This document shows positions 29,268-42,126 of a stretch of DNA of 64,000 nucleotides, piece after piece. The position numbers were made by a program, and so were the translations under genes. The notes beneath the pieces were generated by a model. It had not been told where the DNA came from. It did not search any database and saw only the letters and a program-made list of their open reading frames with translations. Source of the DNA: Exobasidium rhododendri (lineage: Eukaryota > Basidiomycota > Exobasidiomycetes > Exobasidiales > Exobasidiaceae); NCBI GenBank assembly GCA_026210745.1, contig CP110630.1:6448001-6512000 (forward strand), read 5' to 3'. The stretch's first letter is position 1; the number at the start of each line of letters is the position of its first letter.

Positions 29268-32006
29268 TTAAGATGAATGCTCCATAGAGCCTATACTGTC
29301 CAATCGGTACAATTCGACCTTCTGAGAATCTCCCACGTCGCCATCGACATAAGCTGCAAGCTTTCGATACTGTTCTTCTATGGCAGACAGGGGTGGGGAC
29401 GCATTCTTTTGAAAACCAAACGGCTTCAGATCAGATCCACCATGGCTTGTGGTAGGTCTTTGGTGGTCATCTGATGTTGCATCTTGGCCAGAGGCACCTA
29501 GTCCAAAGGCGTCATTCTCGTCAGTGCGTGTTCTCTGCTGTCCCAACGCGCTTACAAGACTGCCTCTTGAAGTTCGTGGCCGTGCAAGTTCTTCTACCCC
29601 ATTCTTTCGGGCGGCAGTATCATCTTCAATCACCTGCAGGAAAGCATCGAGTGCGTTTGGGGCAGAAAGACATTCACGGGACGTCTCTTCTTGGGGCACT
29701 ATATGCCCTTTGGAAGGCCTCGATGAAGCAGTCATTGGTCGTGTCGCGTTGAGGTTGCTGCGAGTGCTATCCTGTGGTCGCCTCAATGCCGTGTTCTGGC
29801 TGATCCTCTCATCAGGTGAGCCGTAGCCTGACAACGGTGATCCTTGCCTTGTTTGAGGTCGCTCCAAGATAGTTTTCGACAACACTCTTGAGGGTGCACC
29901 AGGGGTACGTCTCCTGTCGCTTTTCAGACTTTGGTCAGCAATAGAAGATCGCAGAAAACTCTCCTTAGGGATGGCACTTGTGAAGGAAGGCGATTTCTTC
30001 TCGTCGGCGAATCGCCAGGCTTGACCCTGGAGTGCTTCTCCCGCTTCGTTTGCGTTGTCGAGAATGGTTCGTTTGTCCGCTCCTGTCAGTCTTTGTTCTA
30101 GTGCCTGTCCGGCATGTTTGGGAGAATAAGAGGTAGAGGTGAGAAAGGAGGTGCCTACATTGCTAGAGGGGGGAGCGACACTCTCTGCAATTAGCGGGCT
30201 GCTTCTTCCCGATGCAGCTCCTTCCATTCGATGCCTTTCTGCGCGAGAGTCTGTCCACAATTTGCTACGAGCAGGTGTCTGATTCAAGTCTTCGCGAGTG
30301 AGAATCGCTGACACGCCCGGACTTTCTCGCTGCCGATGCTGAGCATCTTGATCATCGCTCTTGACGCCTTCTCCCTCGCCCTCGCCCTCTTCCTCTCCTT
30401 CCTTTGCTTCCACTATTTGAATAGGGTCGTCTGAAGAGATCGTCGTTGGCATGGTGGAGGGTCGCTTTTCCTGTATCCTGCTTATCCGCTGCATGTTTGC
30501 CTTTCTGACTGCAATTTGCTCGGGGTCAGTCTTTGGACGAGTCACTCCTTTGCTTCTATATGAGTTGCTTGACCTGTGGTGCTTTCTGGGACGAGCAAGT
30601 GGAGCTGTCGGGTCATTTGTCGCAGAGAGGGAGGTGCTCCCTCCAGCAGGTGCAATCGAGTCCGCGTCAGCACCTCTCGTGGTGCCTGGCTCGATCTCTA
30701 CAACAGTCTCCGGAACCTCTTCACCTTCTTCCCTTGCGCTTTTCTTCTCCGATGCAGCGTGTCGATCAGCTAGCATTTGGGCTGGTGTTCGTGAAGCGAG
30801 TATCGTACTTTTGAACTCTTGTGTACTGTAGAACTCTCCCTCTATGTACGACGACTTCTTATCGTCATCTTCGCCAGGCCTTTTCAACAGGCAAGAAGTG
30901 GGTGGGCTCTGCGTGCACATTCTCCTCCCTCCCCCTTCTGTGTCTTCCGCCCACCCGGGATAGTAACTTGGAGGCCGATTGAGATTTCCACTATCGATGT
31001 CTCGAGTCAACCTCCAGCTCTTTCTAAACAACCTGCCAGCCATAGAAGAGGTGATAGCCTTGAATGCCACAAAGTTCATGATTCGGTAATTTGCGTCCAG
31101 CGGGAGGTAGTACAGGACGACCATGACGACGATGATGACCAGTTGCATCGCGAAGAAGGCAGTGGTTCTTTGCACGAGCATGACATTAACATCGTCCGAG
31201 TCGACATTTGGCTTGCTTTGGGGAAGTAGGGCCCTCGGCAGTGCTTTCCACCCTTGTCGATGCAGTTTGCGTACAGTAAAGTACAAGACGAGCGAGGCAA
31301 AGATGAACACACCCACTGGATGAAGAGGAGGAGGAGGAGGACGTCCAGGCTCAGAGGCTCGGCACTGGCGGAGGAAGAAGACGGAGCGACCACTCACCGA
31401 ACAAGGCCCCCACATAGAAATCTGGGAGAGCCCGAAGACAGACTCCATCGACATTCTGTGCATGTGTCTTCGCGGGTAGAGCAATGGCAAAGCCGACGAT
31501 GACCAACCACGAGATAGTCAAGGGAACGATCACAGTGAGACGCATGTTCCAGATAGCAATCGTTCGCAGCAGAAAGGACAAGTTGATGCAGCACAGACTG
31601 ACTGAAAACACGGCGGCGGTGGAGACGACGGTGACTTTGCACTTGGTGGGATTAGCCGATGCTTGATGAAGGAAGAGCGCTGCAAACACCAGAGTCGTAT
31701 AACGAGAGAGGTAGTAAGACGTCGAATGCAGTGCCGAGAGGGGCGATCTCCACTTCGTCTCCTTTGCAAGTCGGTAGTCGAATGGACTCGACAAAAGCAT
31801 CTCCCATCCTATTGCACCTGTCCAGAGAGATGCGTATATGACCCTGGGGGGAAAAGGTTAGAAGGATTTAGTTCTTGCCCTTTGCTCTGAATTCTCGACT
31901 CGACTCACAGCACTAGAGTCGATTGAGAGGGACTACCGTCCAGTCCTGTAAAAGGCAGTGCGCCAAGGTGAGTCCCTGCGACCTCTGCGACACTGTTGCC
32001 CTCCAT
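29268..32006 (-). CDS. Seven-TM receptor-like protein with a 600-residue cytosolic tail
   Basis: Three exons: 32006-31909, 31843-31398 and 31315-29268, giving 863 aa. After an N-terminal 30 residues there are about seven hydrophobic segments: VIYASLWTGAIGW, YTTLVFAALFL, VTVVSTAAVFSVSLCCINLS, LTVIVPLTISWLVIVGFAIA, VGALFVGVFIFASLVLYFTV, AFFAMQLVIIVVMVVLYYL and a last IMNFVAFKAITSS. The topology resembles the fungal DUF6533/GPCR-like membrane proteins. The C-terminal about 600 residues are disordered, Ser/Pro/Arg-rich and acidic in part (EGEEEGEGEGEGVK). No G-protein motif was recognised. Both intron junctions fall inside TM regions and restore hydrophobic sequence. Function unknown; a nutrient or pheromone-like sensor is only inference. 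Confidence 0.7.
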
Positions 32007-32633
32007 GACAGCAGTGGGTTTGCTCCTTCTACCGTTGTCACTTCTTGTGTCACAAGCACTGCATTGGAGGTATATAGCCGTTCTTACAGATCCTGTTCAC
32101 AGGTCCTACGTGTGCAGAAAAGAGCGTCGAGGTGGGAGAATTTAGCGTCGACCAAAACGTTTTCGAAGGGCAGGATTGCGCTATTGGTCGGCAAGGAGAT
32201 GGGAAAGAGTATTGTGATGGGCGATCGAGTACCCTCAGCTCACTCGTCTGTGCCGTTTTAAAATTGTCGACAGCGGATGGGGATGTGGGTATGGAGGGGA
32301 GATTAAAGGATGGGGGCTCTTGCTCGCTACGCTCCCTATCTTCGCACGATGGGCTGCTTGCTGCCCATTTCACCCCAGGAGGAAAAATAGTCGTCATCAG
32401 AGCACCACAGCGCAGTAGTGTACTGTGTCTTGGGTAGCGGCTCTCTCGAGAATAAAATCGAGACTAAACATTGCTTTCGGGAGGATCTCATCTCCCTTCT
32501 TGAGCTGTAGTTCCTATTTGGAAAAAGAATGGTCGTCTAAGCTCCGGAATACATCCGCATACATCCCGAGTCCGTCGCACTATCTTTTTTCCGATTTGTG
32601 TACAATAATCCGGGCTTCTACCTATCTACGGTA
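32007..32633. other. Intergenic, no gene seen
   Basis: 627 bp upstream of the 7-TM gene, becoming AT-rich toward the MITE. It holds that gene's promoter; I see no further gene. Confidence 0.3.
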
Positions 32634-33003
32634 CAGTAGAACTTCTCTAATCTTATACCCTCAAATTCTATATATTCCCATACCTTATTGAAATCTGGCC
32701 GTACAGAATCGGGACCTAGTGTTTTAAAGGAAAATCCCCATTTCTTTTAATTTATGAGATCTGAAATAATCCTACTAGTGATTATAAGATATGAGGACTT
32801 ACACGTGGAAGTATTCTGTATTCAAATTCCAAATTGTAATGCGCAATTCTTGTATTCCGCCTTATCTTACTCCTCTTTTCAGTTCTAAAACCTGGTCTTG
32901 GAACGATTTGCTTCCTGTCAAATTGAATTCCCATATTCTATAATCCCCATAACTGATAGAAATCGCTCGGTCCCGCGCGTATAAGATATGGGAAGTTCTA
33001 CTG
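32634..33003. mobile_element. 370-bp pogo/Tc1-mariner-type MITE
   Basis: Non-coding AT-rich element with inverted ends: left CAGTAGAACTTCTCTAATCT and right, inverted, CAGTAGAACTTCCCATATCT; 22 of the first 25 bp match. TA lies on both sides (32632-32633 and 33004-33005). CAGTAGAAC-type ends with TA duplication are typical of pogo/Tigger elements. It also has a diverged internal direct repeat (ATTCTATATATTCCCATA and ATTCTATAATCCCCATAA, each followed by GAAATC). It carries no transposase, so it must have moved with one supplied in trans. The mismatches suggest an older copy. Confidence 0.75.
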
Positions 33004-33005
33004 TA

Positions 33006-33674
33006 TATAGTGAAGCTCTCTGTATTTCCTCCATAATTTATGATTTGCCAGGCTGACTGAGACTGAAAGTGTAAAAGACGCTAAGGATGGTCGTCACATA
33101 GCATAGACTGCCTTAATTTATTCCAAAGCTAAGACAAGAAAGGAATTTATGCCTTTTTATACAATTTTCTCGCGCGTAGGAATCGTCGCATTTAATTTCG
33201 GTATTACACTCTAATACAAGAGCGGCTCCTCTCGACTGAGATCCAATCTATGCATCTCACACCATGCAAAGTCGAAGTTAAATTCGACTGCCTTGTACGG
33301 ATTCGATCTCCACCTTTTCGGCCTCCTTTGCATGGCCACCAACAGCTGATCGAGTCCCACATCCTCAGTCGTGGGACACTATTCTAAACTTGCGAAAGGC
33401 AGCCATTCCATCCAAATGAGAGAGGTGCATGTCATGACCGCGTCTTTCGCTGCGAGTGAACATTAATTCCATTTTCGCATTCTCCTTTCCTCTCCTATCG
33501 CAAGCATGTGCTGGGTAGTAAATATTAGAAGCTAAAAAAAGGCGGAAACTTCAATTTCCCGGCGGCCAATTGACGACAAGCCTATCCTATAGCAAGAGTA
33601 GAGCTCTAAAATCTCCTGTTGTACCTCTCACTCCCTCCTCTTTTGCCGCCGCCGCTGCTTCCAGGGTGGACTAC
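33006..33674. other. Intergenic, no gene seen
   Basis: 669 bp between the MITE and the end of the WDR7-like gene. No ORF with recognisable content. Confidence 0.3.
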
Positions 33675-36600
33675 TTACTGCACATCAAAGGTCATGCTAG
33701 TCTTTCCCACTTTAATTCGCACACTCCTGAGTCCAATCCAATCAAAGCTTATTAGTGCTAAATCGGTGGCTTCTCTCTCTGAGTCCCCTTCTTCCGCCAT
33801 CCGAACAAACTCGTAGCTTTTGTACGGCGTTGTCCCTCGAGCAGTCTTTTTTTCCGAAGAAGATCCGTGATTGTTGTTGCTGCCATTTGAGGATGGGAGA
33901 GTACTGCTGCTACCGGCGCTTGCAGCAGGAATCCCGCTAGAGAGTAGACCACCCTGTCTAGGCGCTCCTCCAAAGTTGAGAAACGAAGTGAATCCGACCC
34001 CCGTCTTCCACACTTTTACTATCGCATCATGTAGAGATATACTGATGAGCCTTCTGCCGTCTTGTGAGAAGCTCAAGCCACTCAAACCACGTTGATGAGC
34101 TTCGATGACGTACAGTCGTGTCGACGTTTTCAAGTCATACATGATGATTGCACCTTCGAACGTGCCTACTGCTAATCGTTGCAAGTCTTTCTGGAAAGAG
34201 ATGGTCGGATATGTTGTTATCAACTCTGAAATGATGATTGTCGCCGAACGATGAATGACACTCCGAAGGGAGGTAATCGTAGGGTCGAGCGACTTTACCA
34301 CGGCTTCGGCTAAACGGGGTAGATTAGGAAACAAGATCAGGGGCCGCTTTCTTACCATCAGGGCGACCAATCGCATCGTCGCATTACAGTGAGCAGGGCT
34401 CTGAGCGTGAAGAATGTCCATACTCAGCGTCGTCATAAAAAGTGGCGTATTGTCTTCCGCTATCTGCAAAACAGCCTTTCTTGCCAATGCTCTGTTCTCA
34501 ACGGTGATGGTGGGCACGATTATTTCCTCCTTGCTGTCTTGATTCTTGTTCGTACTAAGGCTGAACAAGCTTCGAACGATATCCATGGCGTCAAAGTAGT
34601 GTTGGAAGATGGTGAAGCCTCGATCGCACAAAATAATGGCAGGTGATTGATGCACAGGCAGAGCGTCTTCGCGGATGAAGAGTGTGATAGAATTGGCCAC
34701 TTCCTTGAGAAGAGCAGGTGGTAACATCGTGTACCTTTCTGTTGCTATCAGTCCAAGGAGGAGAAGCGCCTTACTTGCTTCTGGACCTCCATTCCTGGAA
34801 GGAAGGTGTTGTGTCCACTCACTACATAGTCGATCGATCTGATCTTGAGACATCACACTCAAGGTCATGGTGAAGAGCTTTTGAGCAGCTTGTTGTAGTT
34901 CTGTGACTGAATCGGTAATGTAGTCGGTCAACATCGCGAGGCATGCCGGTTGAAATGATGCTTCTCCCACTAATGCGGAAATAGATTGAAGCAAGGTGAG
35001 GTACTCGTCGCAACTTGACTGCAGCTCATTGATGTTGCTGACCACCAACAGCATGGCAGTCAAAGCCAGCAATCTAGCGGTGGTAACAACGGGAGATATC
35101 GACAGCAGCCCTTTTGATGAGGTGGCATCGTTCATAGCCAAGGCGACGCAGCCAGATGAAGAGAACGTTCCCGATCTGACCCAAGCAGCGGCCTCTACCT
35201 GGCTCACATCCAGTAATTTCTTGCTCAATTCGTCCCCTTCTTCGGTCACTCCCAGCGGCATCAAACACTGCATCAACGAGCGCAAGGTGTGCAGAACCTT
35301 CTTGCCGTTTGTCGACGTTATTGACACTGACACACTCCTCTTCACGGCCAATTGCTCGTCTACAGGGTCGACATCATCCGCTCTGTTGTCCTTTTTCTTG
35401 GACAGTGCATTGAGGACGGCGATGGTATTTGCAGATGAAATCATCCGACTGGCAGCTTCGATCGCTCTTCTCAAATTCGCCGTCATTGATCCTGCAGCAA
35501 AATCTCTACAAGAAGGATTGCTAGCTAGCACACCCGATGATCCTCTCTCGATCTTCATCTGCGAGGCTCCTAGCTTGTACTGTGACCACCAACCCTTGCC
35601 GTCATCAAGAAGAGCGAGAGCCTGATCCAATCCAATACTTCTTCTCAATTCCAACTTGCGCATATCCCATACCCTGGCTCGCGAATCGTCGTAGATGAGT
35701 AGTAGTTCATCAGCTCGTACTGCCACAGTCTGCAGTGGCACACCTCGACCTGGTATCGTATACAATCTGGGCGGATAGAGACAGTTCGTCAGAAGATGCA
35801 TTTGTGGAGGGCATCTCAAAACACAAGTCAGATACTCACTCCTGCAGCCCATCGAGTAGGAAGACGACTAGGCTACCATCAGCTCCAACACAAGCCAAGC
35901 ATCCATTCAGCCTGAGCGTGTTGTCTTCTTTGCCCAGGATCACCAAGTCAACAACAGGACACGTCAACAGCGACCTCTCTGCTTGCTTCTTGAGCGTGGT
36001 GGCATCCCAGAAGATGACGTCGCCTTCTTCTGTTCCTCCCACTACATGCTTGACCTGTGTCCTCGGATTGACAACCAGTCGGAGCAGGACGACTGTACCT
36101 TTGTGATCGGGAGGGATGTCTAGTGCAGGCAGCGGTAGCTTTCCCGACACGAGGTCAGAAAGCGAAGACATGGCCATGTGACCGGAAGCTGAGCGAGGTG
36201 TGTGTAAGTGATTAGTACCACTGACACATATGTGGCGTGTCCCACCATAGATCACTCACAAAGACTCAGGACCACTCTCTCCATACTATACGGTAAGGAT
36301 GCTGTGACGAAACGAGCATCTTGACGTGCTTCACCTTGCCAAATTATTCCTTCGTCGCATTTGATGTGCAGTCGATCATCAAGCAGAAAGCATCGGAATG
36401 CAGAACATGCTAATGTCGACATTGTTTGCATAATCGGAGAAGCATTGGCGAGATACTGCACCTTGTGCTGTAATTTGCTTCCTTGCTCTATGCTGTACAA
36501 AGACGTCCCGATCTTTGACTCAACGAGGAAGGTGTCACCTTTCAAAGTCACACTGAGGAGACCCTCGACATCTAGTGAGTCAATCACAACCAGACTGTCG

Positions 36601-38666
36601 GCTACTTGGCGCATCAATTGTACCCCAGAGCCTGTCCAAGTCAGTATCAGATCGTCTGCGACTGTATACAAGCCGATCACTGCTTCTTGCATACCTCCTT
36701 TCCCCAAGTCCACACTGTCTGTTCCTCTCTCCTCCACAATGGAGGGTGCTCTTGAAGTGGCGTTTGACAGACCTTCTCGACGCAGAAAGGCAGAGGCTGA
36801 GCTCAGGTGAGTATTGGCCTTATGGCTTTCGATAACAGATGCCAGCGCTTTCGTGGGTGCGACTCTGATGGGTTGAAGCGAAATCGTACCCCTCGTATTG
36901 ACGTAGAAGACTTCGACATATTCCTCATCGATATTCATCCTTGCAGCAGGAGTGATGGGGCCACACCCTTGCAAGGAATGTGGATTATATATTCTAGCCT
37001 CCTCGACTCCAACAATGGACACCTTGAGCTTCACATCATCAAAGCAGAGGAGTAACGGCTTTGTCGATGGTTGTCCACTCGTCTTTATCGCCCGCATTGA
37101 GCACATCCGGCTGACTCCCTGCATGATGCTGCCTTCCAGAATAGCCTTCGCTGGCTGCGTTGCCCCTGAATTGGCCCTTGATCGTGGAGCTGGTGAGTTC
37201 GTACTACTGCGTAGATTGACAAAAGGCGAGAGGCTGTGTGAAGGAACAGGCAATGTAGCTGGAGCTGTCGTGCTCTCCACTGAAACGCTTGGAGCAGCCA
37301 AGAGATTGATGCTACTCATCGCTATGGCATCCCTCAAGGACCATAAGATGTACGTGCCGTCTTCTTGAAGGGAGGCCAGTCTGTCTATCGAAGAGAGACT
37401 CACAAGGGAAATCACAGGTGAGCTGGAGGGGGACTGTAGAGCGACTGACACTTCTAACTCTTCCACTTTTTTCCTCTCGCTGCTCTTCTTCTTCCTCTTC
37501 TTCTTCTCCTCCTCTTGCAAAGGGTTTCCTTCCTCGTGCGTATCTTGAGTCGCTACAGAGCCCATTCTCGGTCTAGTTCCAGCTGTAGCCGCATTCATCA
37601 GCTTTGACAAGCGAAGTCTCTCGTTAGAATTATGCTCTGCAGCTCCTTCTCTATCCCATTGTCCTGATGATGTGGCATTACTAGCAGTGCGAGACCGACT
37701 GTTAATTGAAGATGATGATGATGGTGAAGAAGGCAAATTTAAGAGTGATATTCGAGAAGCCTTTTTAGTGTCTTGTGCAGGACGCCTTTGATGAGGGGGA
37801 GTGTATGGTGTTGAAGAGCCACTCGGCACTTGCGAATTACTATGAGAATTGGTATGTGAGCTGGAGTGGGAGTGAGAATGAGAGTGTGCATTTGTAAGGT
37901 GCTGGGTCGAGTTGTTGAGGCCAAGAGCTTCCATCATGCCTCCTACTACAGTGTGATTCTCCCTCCCTGCATGCCACTGCGTCTCCAGACTCTCTTCCGC
38001 ATCAACACATGTGCTATTCCTGACAGGAGAAGCCAGCACATTCACGTCAGATGTGCCAGCGATAGGCACAGTTGGAGAGAAAGCATCATCCGGATCGATG
38101 GATATTTGTTTCCCAGCGATGCTTGCAGAGGAAGGTGAAAGTACCTCACTCGTCAGGATGCTACTCCGGCTAGCTGATCGAGCTATGGTTATCGGCTCGG
38201 GACGTTGAAGTGAGCCTTCCAAAGATGCACCCTTCTCTTTGTATAACCATATAGTACCATTCTGGAATCCCAGAGCAACTTTAGTCCGCCCAGAGCTCCT
38301 TCCCATGGACCCACTACCTGATGATGCACCGATGTCCTGCCCAGTTTCATCTCCATTCTCATCAGCATTCAGTATGTTGGGTTTAGACACCGAACTATAA
38401 GACATCGACAATGCAGAGCCTTCTGTAGCTGCATCTATGCCGGAGACTGCCTCTTCCTCCCAAACTTCCATACAAGTCGCCCACCTCTTGAGATCTTCAT
38501 CAGGCCAGTCCTCGTCGAAACCTTGCGTGACGTCGACTGCCGGCCGAGGATAGTCTGTCCTGTGCCATTTCTCTTGCCAATCTTTGGGAACAATGGGTCC
38601 ACCAACTTGCGGCCGCGAGGAAGACGCAAAGTGCAGAGGTATAATCAGTGGCACAGACGTAGACAT
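33675..38666 (-). CDS. WDR7/rabconnectin-3-beta-like WD40 protein
   Basis: Three exons: 38666-36260, 36188-35840 and 35766-33675, giving about 1615 aa. The N-terminal WD repeats (about residues 1-600) are interrupted by long Ser-rich inserts, one with a His/Ser run (HSHSHSHSSSHTNSHSNS). The middle is helical (ALLLLGLIATERYTMLPPAL, LALTAMLLVVSNINELQSS). The last two WD repeats read LAVGTFEGAIIMYDLKTS and LSFSQDGRRLISISLHDAIV, then VKVWKTGVGFTSFLNFGG, the order and end of human WDR7. WDR7 partners DMXL/Rav1 in V-ATPase assembly. LLIYDDSRARVWDM-type repeats support this. Later ATGs than 38666 are possible and an upstream extension stays open to 38849. Confidence 0.7.
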
Positions 38667-38888
38667 GCCGAGTCTATTCGTCCTTCCAAGGACACGAAAA
38701 AGGAAGAAGAGGTGGTCCTTGAGATCTTGTACAGTGAAGATGCTTTGTCTCCCTTGACAGTTCTTATCCCTTGCTAGGCGCGCACGGGCCAAGGGCACAA
38801 TCACAGAAGAAGTTGTTGCCCTTTCCCTCTTCTCCTTCTGCTGCATCACATAACCCCTTGTTCCTTCAGCACCACATCTCGACCAACA

Positions 38889-39812
38889 ATGTCGTCAAAT
38901 GCTCATAAAACCACGTCGGGACATCACAAAGGTACGTAAGTCGGGTCTACTGTCGAAGCCTACTTGCTGCTCACCCTTTCACTTTAGATCAATCGCCTAC
39001 CATTATTGATGGATCGATATACATGCAAAGCAACAGTATGTCATTGATCGAAAGCATGCTCTCTCGTGAGTGATGGCTACATGATGAGAGGTCAAGACTC
39101 TACTTTATTCTTCTTACCTTCTTGCGTCACTACATCTCCTGTGGCAGACCTTTCCTTCCATCAATTCGACAACGAGATGGCTTTTGCAATTGGAGAGACG
39201 ATTCGAAAGAACTATTACGGCCTACAATCGACTACCGGCATTTTGATCTCCATTCGACTCTTTAGTGGTCTGACACTATTTCAAGCGGCCTGTGGTCAGA
39301 ATGTGAATCCCAACAATGAAGATTGGGTGCGGAGGAAATACAATACTGGTCAGCATGGGTGATGTCATAATCTTTGCGAATGCAATGTGAAGCTAATTCA
39401 TACATCGCCCTTTCCCCTTCCTCCAGTGAGAGATTTCGGACTTCCTACACTTCTCAAGGGAAGGGATCTGCAGAAGAAGGGCAAGGACATCAACTCGCTC
39501 GGTCCTGATTACGCAGCCCACGGCGGAGGCTATCCGATCATGATCAACGTGAGTGAGCGGATCGAAAGAAGAGTGAGACGGATGATCTGTAGCCTGATGC
39601 AGTACCTTCATTCTTCTCTAGTCGGTCGGCCCCATAGGTGAGTATATCGGCGTAGGGCAGGTCAAATCACATGCTCACGATCTCTGTCTCAACACGCCCC
39701 TTCCCTTGCAGGTGCCATCGTCGTTTCGGGCCTTAGTCAGGAGACCGACCATGCCCTGATCGTGGAGTCTTTGCGCAAATTTGTGGGCCCGGAGGAATTT
39801 CCCAGTAACTGA
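38889..39812 (+). CDS. UPF0303/HbpS-like heme-binding-fold protein
   Basis: Six exons: 38889-38931, 38988-39065, 39148-39348, 39427-39548, 39622-39637 and 39712-39812, giving 186 aa. The GlcG/HbpS-type fold (PF03928) is shown by HQFDNEMAFAIGETIRKNYY, ISIRLFSGLTLFQAACGQNV, DWVRRKYNTVRDFGLPT, DYAAHGGGYPIMIN and VGPIGAIVVSGLSQETDHAL. These are the conserved blocks of the UPF0303 family, whose function is poorly known. Exon 5 is only 16 nt (VGPIG region) and all joins keep the frame. The third donor is GTCAGC rather than GTRAG. Divergent from the WDR7-like gene. Confidence 0.88.
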
Positions 39813-39914
39813 GAAGTGATGAAACGTATTGTCATAGAGCAATTGATTGAGTCCACGACAGGGTGAAAGCATGGCTAAAGGTGTGGTACATGGTGACATA
39901 TGACGTCTGAATTC

Positions 39915-41874
39915 TCATTTCTTTTCGCTGCCTGCAAATCCCATGAGAGCCCTCTTCACGCCAGTCAGCTCATTCAGAATTTCAAAGCCGTTGCTTCTGC
40001 CCCAAACTACTGCTTGACTCCAGACATTTCCCAAAATTCCGTTACGGGGATCGCCCGGGGGAGGAAGCGCGAAGAGCCAATGAAGATGATCGACTGCACT
40101 CAGCATGGCCTGGTTGGCCAGGTAGCGATCTTTAGGATAGGAACTGAGTGTCAGGTGGCTGCCGAGGTCTCCACCGACTTGAACTGCACGAATTAATGAA
40201 GCAGACAAGGATCGTGCGTCCGCCAGTCCTAAGTTGAGACCTTGACCGGCCAGAGGATGGATCGTATGAGCTGCATCTCCGATTAAGGCTGTCCTTCCTC
40301 GGACGGGTCGATTGTCTTGATCTCTGGTGCCAGTTGCAGCTGAAATGATGCGGCCTAAGATGGCAGAAGGTTGAATGGCTCCCGCTCCAGATTCAGCAAA
40401 CGTCGTCTTCAAGAGTGACGATCCCAAGTAGCACTCTGCGTGAGACAACTTCAATGGAAAAGCAGCCACGCTTTTTTGATCTATGCTGGAGATTGTTGGC
40501 GGTACACTGCCCTCCAAAGCACCGTCTGCAGCTGTGATAAGGTGTTCCTCGATGGTGGGAACAATCCAGGCATAGTCATGATGGTCTGCTTTGTGGTTGA
40601 CGACCAACTTGTCTAGAATTCTTTCCACATTAGACCATGGCAAGCGGAAGGCCGCAGTGACGAGGGATCCGAGAGGCGAAGTACCTTGTGATGCTGCAGC
40701 CTCCGTGTCTTTTTGCATGACGTTGATAGCTTTGGCCATATCTGGAGGAAGTGTCCAGACCAGTGAAGCGCAGTCATCGGCGAGCTGTCATGTGAAAGAA
40801 GAGAAATGCAAAGTCGGGTCAAAGAGATTCCTCATGGATAGAACGGTTGTGCATACTCACAGGTAGGAAGGCAATAGTGCCGGTCGGTAGGAAGCGCTGG
40901 AAAGCCGTCCTCTCCGATAGTCCTGAGCTGACTGTACGCATAGTCGCCACCACGCCCATTCTGCCGTACTCCCACCCCGTTGCCTTTATACCGGCATAAT
41001 TACGCACAGGGGAATTGTGACCGTCAGCACCTACTAGCAGCCTTGACTTGAGCAGGGCCTTGCTTGCACTATGTCGAAGAAGAGGCCAAGAATCCACATG
41101 AGGGCTGAGTCCCCCTGAGTCACCATCAGCATTCTCTCCATCTGCTTCGATTGACTCGACTCGACTCGAGTCAACGACATCTACATTGACGCCTTTGATC
41201 GCCTTGAGGTCCTCGATGTTACGCAGCATAGCTTGTTGTAGATTGCTGATCTCCACCATTGTCCCCATTCTGTTGTGTGCTGGATTCGGGGCATCGAAAT
41301 TGAGTGAAGCCCCGGAAACACCATCGGTGACTACCATGGAGTGCACAGGTCCCAATTGTGACGAAGCAAGGTAAGGGGTCACGCCAATCTTGTCCAGCCA
41401 ACGTCGATTCTCCTCTGTGAGATAGATCACTCTATTTTCCCACGTACGAGTCGTGCTTTCCTGTTTGCTCTTTTCTTTCGCATCCGCCCAGCTTCGAGCT
41501 TTCTCCAGTGAGGCACCTTCTATGAGAGTCATTGTGGCGCCAGACGACTGAAAAGATGGATCAGAAGCCAAGGAAGATGCCAATGCTAAGCCTACTACGC
41601 CTCCCCCTACGATTGTGATGTCAGAAAACTCCGTATGAGCACCTTCGCTCAGGTCTGATCTGCTCTCTCGCACAGCTGCTTGACATAGTGAAGAGCTAGT
41701 CGAGTAGGAACGTCCCGGCAATGCTGACACTTGAGCAGGAGGACAAGGTGAGAGTCGAGAAGTTGAGGCCACTGATGAAGCCCTAGCGAGAAATCTCGAA
41801 GTGGTGCTCCCATCCCTGTACCTCAAGGCCTTGAATTCTTCCAGTGGAAGCTTCTTACTTCGATTTCGAATCAT
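39915..41874 (-). CDS. COQ6: Ubiquinone biosynthesis monooxygenase Coq6
   Basis: Two exons: 41874-40861 and 40784-39915, giving 627 aa. FAD monooxygenase that hydroxylates the ring at C5 in ubiquinone synthesis, matrix side of the inner mitochondrial membrane. The presequence is Arg/Ser-rich. FAD motifs: ITIVGGGVVGLALASSL, LLVGADGHNSPVRNYAGI and ALIGDAAHTIHPLAGQGLNL. WEYGRMGVVATM and FQRFLPTGTIAFLP followed across the splice by LADDCASLVWTLPPD are Coq6-specific. Longer than yeast Coq6 (479 aa) through the N-terminus and loops. Confidence 0.93.
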
Positions 41875-42126
41875 GATGTTGTTCGAGGAAGAAGAAAGAC
41901 CGTGATGATTAAGCTCAAATCTTGGTCAATGTCTAAGTCCGAGCTCTGAGCTTTTTACACTTATTCATGGCGCGTAGAGCCTATTCACAATGCTAATAAC
42001 ATGAAGCGTCTACTTGGAAAGGCAGTAGATTTTCTGTATCTGTTATCCTGCTCAGACCGTTCACAGATCTACATCTGAAAAAGCAAGTGTCATGATGGAA
42101 TCAATCCTTTGCAAAGCTCAGTACGA

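Noticed and set aside
29449-30831. Plus-strand ORFs of 90-126 aa under the 7-TM gene
   Set aside because: Shadows of the long Ser/Arg-rich reading frame on the minus strand; no start context or domain.
34996-35625. 209-aa plus-strand ORF
   Set aside because: Antisense shadow of the WDR7-like gene, Ser/Thr-rich composition only.
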